Assembly (NCBI GenBank): GCA_900095095.1 | Contig: FMBT01000421.1 | Location: 1 to 64,000, forward strand | Source: Fragilariopsis cylindrus CCMP1102 | Taxonomy: Eukaryota; Bacillariophyta; Bacillariophyceae; Bacillariales; Bacillariaceae | Reading direction: 5' to 3' | Length of the DNA stretch: 64,000 nt | In this document: positions 36,938 to 48,371 of the stretch, piece by piece | Layout of the letters: each line of letters opens with the position of its first letter | Position numbering within the stretch: the first letter of the stretch is position 1 | Translations under genes and position numbers: made by a program | Notes under the pieces: generated by a model | What the model was told of the DNA's origin: nothing | What the model saw: the letters and a program-made list of their open reading frames with translations, nothing else | Databases searched by the model: none

Positions 36938-37949
36938 GGCGCGTTCCGGCTCAACCCTGCGCTGTTTTGTACAATAAAGGACAATCTGCGGACAGACGCC
37001 TGCCACACGGGATTGGTTAACACGCGCTATGCAGTGAAAGTACTATCAATTGGGCGGATTTTTAGCGTCTACGGAAGATCTTCTTTCCTATAATTGACCA
37101 ATCATAATCCATGCATTGAATCAAGACGCATCGACAGGTGTAGGTGGTGTCAGCAACGCCCTGCAAGTGATCTGCGTAGAATTTCGCCCATATGATGTAC
37201 AACGACAAAGTTGAAAATAATAATTTATCGCGCACCTATGCAGTAATAAGTGGAAAATTCCTTTATATCAACATGAAAATGGGAATGTATTGAACTGAAC
37301 CTCCATGGATATCAATCTATTTAACATACGCTTATGAGAAGAAATATAGATGTATGTACTCTTAACAAGGCCAAAAAATTTGGGTTGAATTGGATCTATT
37401 TTTAACTACTTAAACTCTCTCTTAGTAAAAGACACACATGATCGGATTTTCGAAAATATACTTCCAACACGCCCGTTGATAATGGGTCCTCTCTTAACGT
37501 AGCAATAAGAATGAAAATTATCGCATTCACATATATAACACTAATAGAGACATCTGTAATATTCGTTTAGGTCATACTCTATTATTTGATTTTTAATTCT
37601 CCTCTCTTATGCACCTCTTCCTGGCGATCCGAAATATGCCTTCCACCCATATAAATCTTCATAGAATTTTCCCCAGATGACCAAATCACACCCAAACTTT
37701 TTTCCTCTCTTAACAGTACAAATATCTATATTTCGTCTTATAAGCGTATGTTAAATAGAGCGATATCCATGGAGGTTCGATTCAATACATTCCCATTGTC
37801 ATGATGATGTGAATAATTTTCCATTTCAATACTTAATAATTTTAATTATTTTCAAAATAATTTCTGTCGCGAGCCATCGCGCATATTATTTGAATCAAAT
37901 TTTTAGTCGCGAGTGTCCCTCAAAATGCCACCTTGAGCCGGAACACGCC
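36938..37949. mobile_element. Non-autonomous TIR DNA transposon, element B (1012 bp)
   Basis: The left end is GGCGCGTTCCGGCTCAA and the right end is TTGAGCCGGAACACGCC, flanked by the 4-bp direct repeat ACTT (36934-36937 and 37950-37953). It lies in the same orientation as element A and is closely similar along its length: a 69-bp stretch beginning AAAGGACAATCTGCGGACAG is virtually identical in both. It has the same fold-back subterminal repeats and no coding capacity. The similarity suggests fairly recent mobility driven by a transposase elsewhere in the genome. Confidence 0.88.
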
Positions 37950-38457
37950 ACTTACTCCTTGCCTGTCAAGGGATGCTTTTGTGTTCTTATGTAGGCAGGC
38001 TAATCTAATCTAATCTAACCTTACTGCTATGACATGCTAACATGTATCAGATATGGATGTGTTATTCGACCAACTTTATGGAGGTGATGCTATGCTCTGT
38101 TTCTGATACTGTACTGTACCATAGTAGCATACAAGAATGATGGCAGGAGCTGGCTCAGTGAGTCGAGTCGTATGTGTCGAGTCCTATTAGTCGAATCACG
38201 TTTAGTATATTTTTGTTGTCCGCGTGGTTTTCTCGTCTTTTTTCGATTTACCTCCGTACTAAAATAATTTTATGTCTGTCTTGCTGTACGTTTACCACCA
38301 ATATATCGAGCGATTTTACACACGCGCAATACTGTAGATGGATTAACGTAGCGTTGTTTATCGTGATAGTGTGCTAGTAAATCAGTCGACTCGCCACTAC
38401 AAGTGCTTTATTACCAACACACATCTAATTGTCACTACAAAATAAACGAATTTCAAA

Positions 38458-39521
<1,064 letters not shown>

Positions 39522-40033
39522 AGATATTGATTATATAATATCAGGAAGAGAGGACTTTTCTTTTAATCTTTAACTTTACACACAAAATACTATAGTTATA
39601 AAAATATAATACAATTACACATACCTACCTACTTACCCATACACACTCTGCACTCAATGAACTATACTGTTTTCAACTTATATCTGTTCATAGTAGTTAT
39701 CTTTTCCCTCCTTATGAGCTCGCTCTACATAAAACATTAGCCAGTCTTCGTTCTATAAGTGAAACAATTCTCTATGAGAAAGTCCCCTCTCGCTTGAAAC
39801 AACTGGAAATGAATAATTCGAATCGAATCGAATAATCTTCACTAATAGTTCGCTACCGTATCGCGATTTCAAATTCACTACTATGATACACTCAAACGCA
39901 CCGGGAACACAAACACTTGTTAGTTTACTGTATACCAGTTATTTCATTCTCTTTAGTTTAGTTTACTAGTTTCATTTTAAGACATAACTATAACTATATC
40001 ACTTGTAGTTTATATAACTTTATAGTTTTACTC
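39522..40033. other. Convergent 3' intergenic region
   Basis: Between the stop codons of the uS11 gene (plus) and the glycyl-tRNA synthetase gene (minus). AT-rich, no coding sequence seen. Confidence 0.55.
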
Positions 40034-42142
40034 TTAATATCCATCAATTGCTTTACTTAAATATGGAATAACATCATCAATTGGAATTCGAATTTGTTCG
40101 GTCGTGTCACGATCACGAATAGTGACACCAGCATCATCTTCCACAGTTTCAAAATCAATTGTAATTGCAAATGGTATACCAACCTCATCCGCACGTCGGT
40201 ACCGACGTCCAACAGCACCGGCGGCATCATACTGAACATTATAACCACGTTTTTGTAATTTTTGAAATAAATCCGTGCCACCTCCACTAATTGTGGTTTA
40301 TTTTTCAGTAATGGTAAAATACTGCTTTAATTGGTGCAATTTTTGGTGCAAATTTCAAAAAGTTACGTTTCTCACCACCCACTTCATCTTCGGCATATGC
40401 GGAACAATCACTGCTAATAATAAACGATCAACACCCAAGGATGGTTCAATACAATGTGGTATTACTTTTCTTTTGTTTCTTCATCATAATATTCTAAACC
40501 TATAGTATTATTGAGTGCAAGTAGTAAGCATGAGTAAAGAAGTAAAACAACAACGAATATAATAATAATGAGTTAGATGGTATATCAATCAATTGAATGG
40601 ATGACAATTTTAAGAATAAATATACGAAACGACATCATCATCATATACTGTACAGTGCGTACTTTTACCAGATCCTTCGGTATGTTGTGTTAAATCATAA
40701 TTACCACGTGCCGCAATACCCATTAATTCTTGTGTACCGAATGGGAATTTAAAGGTGATATCAGTACATGCTCGAGCATAATGGGCTAATTTATTTCCTT
40801 CATGGACATCCCAAGCAATTAAATCTTCCCGTAAACCAATTTCATTTAATAAAAAATCTTTGGATGCTTCCATCCATTTTTGATGATGTGTTCCCAGACG
40901 TCATCACCGGTGGTATAAAATATTCCACTTCCATTTGTTCAAATTCTCTCGAACGAAAAATAAAATTACGTGGTGTGATTTCATTCCGAAATGCTTTTCC
41001 CATTTGGGCAATACCAAATGGAATTTTTTGTCGACTGGAATTCAAGACATTTTTAAAATTAATAAAGATCCCTTGGCTGTTTCTGGACGTAAGTATGCCA
41101 CCGACGAATCATCCACCGCAGCACCCACACGTGTTTCAAACATTAAATTAAAATCACGTGGTGCCGTTAATGTTGGTTTACCAGAGGCTGGACTTGGTAT
41201 TAGTTTCATTTCCTCGGGGTTGCATCGATAACTTCTTTAAATGTGAATGTTATAACTCTGGATCCTTTTTCACAGTCTAATTCTTTTAATAATTTTTTAG
41301 ATTGTTTTTTAGCAGCTTTCATCATATCAGTATCATTTGCTTCCTGTACACACACATACCCTAAAATTGTTTTAGTGTCATCACCTTGTAAAATAACAGG
41401 TGCATAAAATAATTGATCCGCACGGAACCGTAATTTTGTTTCTTTACAATCTACCATCGGATCAGAAAATCCATCTAAATGACCTGTATTGTGTAGTATG
41501 CATAGTATAGTATAGTATGTATGTATACAAAATGAAATGAAACATAACAGAATAGAACGAAATTGATTGTAGGTAGAAGTAATAAGAAAAATATTTCATA
41601 AGGAATTTGAAAGTGTACATAAAAGCATGCAATAAACAGAAGAAACTTAATACAAATACAAAGTACCAAAAACGCCTGCCTTCTACTAACTTACCACTGG
41701 ATTGCCATGTGGTGGGATTATGTATAATAGAGGAATCTAATCCCACCACATCCTCACGTTGTGTGACAAAATGATTCCACCACACATCTTTGAGATTTTT
41801 TTTTAATTCTGATCCTAATGGTCCATAATCAAAAAATCCAGCATAACCATTATATATGTCGGAGGATGGAAAAATTATACCACGTCTTTTACATAATGAG
41901 ACAATTTCTTCCATATCCGGTTGTACTTGTACCGGTACTTGTACAACTTCCTTTCCTTCTTCCTCTGTTGTTGTTGCGTCTCCTGCAGCAACTGATAATA
42001 AGGTAGAAACGCTTCTTGTAGTACGAAGAGTACAACTTCTACTACTACAACTTCTACTACTGGATGTCGTCGTGAAGGCACGGACTGCGAATCGTTGTCC
42101 ATATAGTAACATCATAATGACGGTTTGTGATGAAAACTTCAT
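40034..42142 (-). CDS. GARS: Glycyl-tRNA synthetase (class II, alpha2 type), organelle-type leader, frame-broken in this sequence
   Basis: Charges tRNA-Gly. Minus-strand exons are 42142-41695, 41483-40669 and 40499-40034; the introns start GTAAGT and GTAAAA and end ACAG and ATAG. Exon 1 encodes a leader ([23 protein letters not shown]) and the motif-1 region [19 protein letters not shown]. Exon 2 holds [38 protein letters not shown] and [14 protein letters not shown]. Exon 3 holds the motif-3 region EPSLGVDR and the anticodon-binding domain to [11 protein letters not shown]. In exons 2 and 3 the frame jumps about eight times (near 41222, 41075, 40909, 40888, 40464, 40402, 40320, 40273), each fitting one missing base, with no other damage between them. 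The leader's signal-like helix and A|F junction suggest plastid import. Uncorrected read deletions are the likeliest cause; a pseudogene is the alternative. Confidence 0.9.
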
Positions 42143-43796
42143 TTCAGTCGTTTAACTTTACTTTGATGGACAGATTTATAGATGGATCAGTTAGTTGTTC
42201 TTTAAAAAAAAGAGAGAAGGATATCAAATTGATTTGATTTGATTTGAATCAATTAATCGGACAGATCTCGCTTCTTCTTCTTTCTGTGATAATACTGCTA
42301 CAAGTGATTGCTGTATGTTGCTACAGTATTGGATCTTTGGTTTCGATTGGCGCGTTTCTTCTCTTACTGTCGGTCGATGTGTCAGTGGGTGTGGCGACGA
42401 GAATTTACTGATGGATGATGGATATGGCATTCATCCATCCGTAAATTTTTTCACAGCTTTTATTTTCATTGCAAGAAAGAATTGTCCTTTTACGACGTTT
42501 CGACGACGTACGGGTGTCGTACGTCACAGCATTTGGCCAGACGGGATAGGGACAGACTTGAGCACTACGAAAGTGTGTGATGGTGGTGTGCGCATTGTTA
42601 CCGTACCCGAATAAAATAATCCCCCCAAAGTTAAAGAAAGTTAAAGAAAGTTAAAAAAGCGTCGATCTAGATTTTTGATCTTGCTCACACATTTTACTAT
42701 ATTTCATTTGAAAAACTTGTAACTCAAAAAAAAAAAAAAATAAGTGCTGATTTGATTCGATCTTTAGATTCAGATTCATGACATATCAAGGAGTGATTGA
42801 AATTTTTTGATGCAGATGACTTCGACGTTGGAAAAATTGCCTCCACCCCCCACTCACCTTCATCTCAACATATTTTGGGACGGAAAATTGGAACGGAAAT
42901 TGCAGCTTATAAGAGATAGGAGGAAGGAAATGTACCCGGGAAAGCACACTACTATTTCACCTGTCACTCAGCATGATGCTATAAGGAAATGGTACAATTC
43001 GTACCGGAAGCGTAAGTCATAAAAGGATAGAATTCGAACATGAGCACATGCAATGGGCGGATTATTTCGGCGGACAACATCCAAACTACCAATACAATTG
43101 CTACAAGAGGGGAAAAAGGATCCGTCGCCTTACGCGGTAAAAAAAATCTGAGTAAACAAAAGCCAATCGTGATGAAATCTATCGATCCAACGGGGTGCAG
43201 GAGATTCATTCACTGCCGGTTTTTATGTACGGTCTATGGTCGTGGAAACCACTAACGCTACGAAATAGTACCGAAAAGAACAACGATGATGAATGAACAA
43301 TCGAAGGCATCGAAGAAGGAATGAGATGGGGGATTTCGCTTGCAAGCGCCGCTGTTACGATACCTGGAGCAAGTATAATACCACCACATAATACCAAGCT
43401 AAAGAACCAGAATATCTAATACTTGAAAATGGATACTCTCAATTGAGTTCATGTTATACTAGTTACAAATACTAGCATGTATATATTGGTTTTAAAGGTA
43501 TTGGGGAATTTAGTTACAAATTAGAAGCATCGATTTAAGAGAAAAAATAATATTGCGTTGTATTTGGTGAAACCGTTTGTTTGTAAAATAATTGATACAT
43601 GCTTGTATTTGTTTTATGTTTGCAAAAATCTGCCCAGGGTAAAAGGGAACGGAAATGCAATGCTTGGAACAATAATCAACTTTTTCGTTGTTGCGTCCAT
43701 CACCGATTCCTGTTACGAACTTAATCCCAGGTAGCCCCCAACCCATCTTTACCTTCTCCTCCTGATTTTACTGCTTTACTGCTTTCATGCATTATT
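42143..43796. other. Gene-poor interval, 1.65 kb
   Basis: Upstream of the glycyl-tRNA synthetase. Two short plus-strand frames (42807-43022 and 43040-43255) have no recognisable features and I do not accept them. The segment 42671-42745 resembles a stretch upstream of the next gene. Confidence 0.4.
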
Positions 43797-44597
43797 CTAA
43801 TTCATTGTCGTTTTTTTTATAGGTATTGTTGCATTAAAATTTGAGAATTCGTTACTGCTCTTCACAAACTCAGTTGAGTTTTTGCTCATGTTTAAGTTCA
43901 GTTCTGGTGTTGATGGTGGTAGACAACTGAATTTCTCATAGTTCTTTATAACTGCGGTCTTGGCACTATCCACCTTTTCAAATAACATTTCTTCAGCTTC
44001 TTTTGCTTGTTCAAATTCATTCGCTAAGACATGAAATCCAGCAGCAATGAACGGTAACGTTGGAAAGGGTGTGGGAGTTGTTATGATGCCTAATAGCACT
44101 AACCCACCACCAGCTGCTGCACATTTTAATTTACTGATTTTTTGTTCTAATGATAGATTGTCCCATTCTTGTTCGTCATTGTTCAAAGATATGCCATCCT
44201 GCTCACATTCATTGCAATTAATTTCTTGATCTGCATTTTCAACCTCTAATAATACATCAATCACCTTCTGTGCTGTCTCTTTTGACATGATTGATGGTCG
44301 CAAGCTAATAATCGATGATCGACGACGATCAGAAGCGCCATCACCGCCGACTAAGGATAAAGATGCTCTGCTGTTGGGTCTTCTTCTACTACTACTACTA
44401 TTCGTCTCTTCCTCCTCCTCCTTTTCTTCTTTCATAATATCGGTAAATAATTGTTCGGTTTGTATAGACAATTCAGAAAATTTCAACTTCATAACTATAT
44501 CCTCGTCACCGTCCTCATCCTCATCCTCATCCTCATCGCAAGTACTAGCACTCACATGTTGGACATCTTTATCGTTATCGGTGTCATTACTAATCAT
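43797..44597 (-). CDS. PGPGW-like membrane-hairpin protein, 266 aa
   Basis: A single clean frame. The N-terminal 90 residues are acidic and Ser/Arg-rich and probably disordered. Residues about 152-205 resemble the PGPGW family of putative transmembrane proteins: LKCAAAGGGLVLLGIITTPT, then PFPTLPFIAAGFHVLANEFE and a charged helix. The hallmark is a Gly-rich hydrophobic helix, a Pro-rich turn, a second hydrophobic helix and LAxEFxxA. The turn here is TPTPFPTLPF rather than PLPGPG, so the match is by pattern. The family is bacterial and algal and functionally uncharacterised. It may associate with a membrane as a hairpin. No signal peptide is seen. The neighbours do not hint at a role. Confidence 0.68.
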   Translation of the reverse strand: MISNDTDNDKDVQHVSASTCDEDEDEDEDGDEDIVMKLKFSELSIQTEQLFTDIMKEEKEEEEETNSSSSRRRPNSRASLSLVGGDGASDRRRSSIISLRPSIMSKETAQKVIDVLLEVENADQEINCNECEQDGISLNNDEQEWDNLSLEQKISKLKCAAAGGGLVLLGIITTPTPFPTLPFIAAGFHVLANEFEQAKEAEEMLFEKVDSAKTAVIKNYEKFSCLPPSTPELNLNMSKNSTEFVKSSNEFSNFNATIPIKKTTMN

Positions 44598-45148
44598 CTT
44601 TCATTTTAAATTGTGACATCGTTTGCTGCATGACCGAGTTCTGAAAGTACTGCCTTTGTCGGCGGGCGGTTTACGGGCGCATTTTCGGGGACTGACGGAA
44701 ATTTCCACGATTTTGCCTAATGCCCATTATATCTTGGAATTTGCGCGCGCGCGCAAAAAAAAGCCGAGTAAAACGAGCTAGTTGGTTTTTTGATCATGCT
44801 CACATTATTATTTCATCTGAAAAACTTTCAAGTCAAAAAAAAATGTTGATTCGACTGATGATTCTTCGATTCATTCGATGATTCGATTCATTCCTTCGTT
44901 TATCAAACCTGAAGTGTGTAATTGGGTTTCGATATAAATGCGATGGATTTTCGTCGAATAAAAAGAACTCTAGGACTGCTTGTAACATTTGTCTAGGAGT
45001 ATGATATTATAATAGTAAATATTTGTTTTACTCACAGTACTTAAAAAATGATTTTTATTTATTTATATATAGTATGTAAAAATTACAGTGAATATTAGTG
45101 TGATCGATGGTAACAAAAGGAAGACACTACGATCCTGTCGTTTAACAA
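44598..45148. other. Intergenic region upstream of the PGPGW-like gene
   Basis: Contains a 12-bp GC alternation (about 44745-44756) and the AT-rich block at 44784-44845 that is similar to blocks upstream of two neighbouring minus-strand genes. No coding sequence. Confidence 0.5.
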
Positions 45149-48100
45149 TTAGATGAAAGATATCGATAATGTTACAGTCATTGCCATACATATTAATGTG
45201 ATGATAGTAGAAGATGTCGTAAAAGATGATGCAGCGGAATTATTTTCTTTCCATGCATCAATGGCTTCGTTCGTTCTTGAAAGAATATCATCTACGATGC
45301 TAGTAGCGTCTGAAGAAGAATCCGAAGAATCCGAAGAATCCGACGACGACGAAGAAGAACAACCCACTGCACTAATCGATCTAACATATAGATTTACAGA
45401 TCCTCCCACGCCCTCACCCCAGATGGCCATGGTCATCATATTTTGAAGGGTTTCCATATCTGGACATACAGTTGGATCGTCTGCACATGTAATTTTTTGT
45501 TCACCGGTTGCCTCATCCCATTCAACACTAAACATATTGAATGGAATGGTTACATCTCCAAACTCACCAATAGGTGCTGGTAGATCAAAATCAGCCTTAA
45601 AGCCCTGTGCAAAGAATCCTGTTGTTGCACGTTTCGTTCCAAAACTGAAATGATATCCATCATATAATACCGTCGACATAACATTCAATTTGATTGCATC
45701 GCAGCAGGTAACATCAGGATAGTCACCACCTCTTGATTCCATTTGAATAAATCCCGGAACTGAAGAAAAGAGAAGAGAAAAAAAAAAAGAGTAGTGTGAG
45801 GTAATTTTTGTGATGCATCATATATATTTTGCTATATATATTTTATTGACCATAAAACTACTGTAGTTTATTGATTTATATCTTTGTTTGTTTGTACTTA
45901 CGACCTAAAAATGGTATATCTTTTACTTCACCTGTAAACAATGCAGCTCCATTTATATCACTATCCGTCGTTACACTGCTGTATGATTCACCACCCATTA
46001 CTGGATCATTTTGAATAAACCAATCTAAAGATGGATCTGAAAATGATTCAATGACAATTTCATCATTACTATTAATACCATCACTACTACTGCACGTCCA
46101 TTGGACGGCGTCTTCTTCTTCTTCTTCTTCTTCTTCTTCTTCAGGATTAGTAGCATCATCAACATTATCAATATCATCAACATCACAACCAGTTCCGTAT
46201 ATTGCTTTAATATATAATTGTTGTACAATACCATGTGTAGATCCAACAGCAGAAATACTTAAAGTTTCAATATCTCGTAATGTTATTTCATCAGGACAAT
46301 ATTGTTGTTGATCAACATCATTACTACACGGTGTAATTTGTTTTCCACTATTCCAATCCCAGTCAAGTGTAAACTCATCAAATGGAATAATAACAGTTGT
46401 AAATGATGAGTCGTCGTTGTCGATGTTATCGTTATTGTTATCAGCTTGTCTACTGATGCTGCTGCTGACAGTAGTAGTCTCGTCATTATCATCATCATTA
46501 CTCTCTTTGATGTTAATAATTGGTACAGTAATATTTGCTCTATAACCAAAACCAAAAACACTATCGGGTAATTTCTTATAACCAAAATCGATTTTATATC
46601 CATCGTACTTGTATGCTTTTCCATCATCATCATCAACATCAAGTTGTTGTTGTTGGGTCATCTGTACCTCTTTAATGATAAATTTAAATCCACTACATGT
46701 ACTTAAATCAGGGAATACACCACGTGCATTTATAACTACCATACTATTTCTCATCATATCATCCCCATCATTCCACCATTACCATTACTCGTAGTATTAA
46801 TATCAGATATATTAGCAATTAGGATCATACTATCATTTACAATATCCATTGATGATCCTGTTATGGAATCATATAATTGATTCCTCCAATAATTACTATC
46901 ATAATTACCATTAAGATACCATTACCTGTATTAAATTCATTATCAAAATTTGAATAATTAAAATTATACATTTCTTCCATAGATTCCATATTTTTCATAT
47001 CTTCAATTTTATCTTGATCATCTGTTAGAATTGATTCCCATAAATACTTTGGATTACCAAATGATTCAATTAATATATCAGTTGTAGTTTTTGTTTTATT
47101 AGATTCGTCTTCGTCTTCGTCTTCTCTGTCTTCTGCTTCGTCTTCTGCTTGGTCTTCTGGTCTTCATCTTCGACTTCATCTTCGACTTCATCTTCGACTT
47201 CATCTTCGACTTCATCTTCGACTTCATCTTCGACTTCATCTTCGACTTCATCTTCGACTTCATCTTCGACTTCATCTTCGACTTCATCTTCGACTTCATC
47301 TTCGACTTCATCTTCGATTTCATCTTCTGCTTCGTCTTCATCTTCTGCTTCGTCTTCATCTTCGACTTCATCTTCGACTTCATCTTCGACTTCATCTTCG
47401 ACTTCATCTTCTGCTTCGTCTTCATTTTCTGCTTTGTCTTCTGATTCGTCTTCTGCTTTGTCTTCTGCTTCGTCTTCTGCTTCGTCCTCCTTCTCCTTTT
47501 CAATAGTACTACTGCCACCGGTATTACTACTACTACTACTACTCTCGACAGCATCAGCATCAACATCGCCACCAGCAGTATTAGCATTAGCATTAGCATT
47601 ATCTGTTATTGTTGTTGCTGCTGCTTCAACAAATGTTCCACTAATAAATAGTTCGCATGATAATTTATTTGTAGGAACATCTGGTGTCCTATTAGTAATC
47701 GTCATTGATTGTGCTTCTATTGCAATAACAAACTCATTATCATTATCATCATTATCAACCATATCATCAACCATATCATCATCATCATCTTCATAACCTA
47801 CCATGCTTGTTACACACCAACCAACGAATGAATCATCCGATTCTTCTTCCGATTCCGATGTTGTATATGGACATGCTGCTTCTTCAATACTCAATGGGAA
47901 TGTACTATCAAATTCAAAACTACCCCATGCTGCTTCTTCCAAAATTAATGTACTATCAGATTCAATATTACATCGTTCTATCATTTTTTCAAGACCCCAA
48001 TATCGTACTACGCCTACGTCTCCTCCTTCACGTTCACGTTCACGAAATTCCATACAGGATACACTATTAGTCCATTGATTTTGAAAGGAACAACTTCCTA

Positions 48101-48371
48101 ATAATTTCGAAAAATCTGTCATAACGTCGACGCCGACGGCAGACAAAGCGACCTCAGCTGCTGATCCAACCATTGTTGGACGAACAGTAGATACGACGGT
48201 AGAATCCATAAATTCTTGTATCTTGTTTTTATGATTGCTGTTTGCTTTTGTTGAGACATCCTCCTCGGCAGAAGCAACATCAGCAGATGATAGTAATAAT
48301 AATACTAATGGTGCAATAATCAGGCGCAACAAACCACCATAGCAGAACTTCTTCAATAATACTAATACCAT
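45149..48371 (-). CDS. Secreted CIA30-domain surface protein with acidic EV-E-D repeat tract
   Basis: I read 48371-45149 as one minus-strand gene. It begins with a signal peptide (hydrophobic RLIIAPLVLLLLSSADVASA) and a Cys-containing region, followed by an acidic tract of EDEV repeats (about 47160-47440). Then come at least two CIA30-like beta-sandwich segments: the first around 46757-46200, the second spanning the phase-1 intron at 45901-45760 (IPFLG-LPGFIQ). Both show the pattern NARGVFPDLSTC or SRGGDYPDVTCC, YDGYxxxFG, and IPFxxFxxxWD. CIA30 domains occur in mitochondrial complex I assembly factors, but also in many secreted sugar-binding-like proteins. The signal peptide and the C-terminal hydrophobic tail (IITLICMAMTVTLSISFI) argue for a surface protein here. 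The frame changes near 47160 and 46775, and near 46915 either a 69-nt intron or another shift is needed; each shift fits one missing base. Confidence 0.68.
45760..45901 (-). other. Intron within the CIA30-domain gene
   Basis: Minus-strand donor GTAAGT at 45901 and acceptor CTTCAG ending at 45760. Phase 1 joining yields DIPFLGLPGFIQM, linking two halves of a CIA30-like domain. Confidence 0.82.
47165..47445. repeat. 12-bp coding tandem repeat (GAAGATGAAGTC on the minus strand)
   Basis: About 20 copies of a 12-bp unit encode Glu-Asp-Glu-Val in the CIA30-domain gene, with a few EAED/DEAE variants toward the 5' end of the gene. Frames on the opposite strand (Ser/Thr repeats) are shadows. Confidence 0.92.

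Noticed and set aside
42315-43255. Three short plus-strand frames of 71-99 codons upstream of the glycyl-tRNA synthetase
   Set aside because: No homology signal, no consistent splice partners, composition close to that expected from chance.
47149-47796. Plus-strand Ser/Thr-repeat frame of 215 codons
   Set aside because: The complement of the EDEV repeat in the CIA30-domain gene; the minus-strand frame has the signal peptide and continues into conserved domains.
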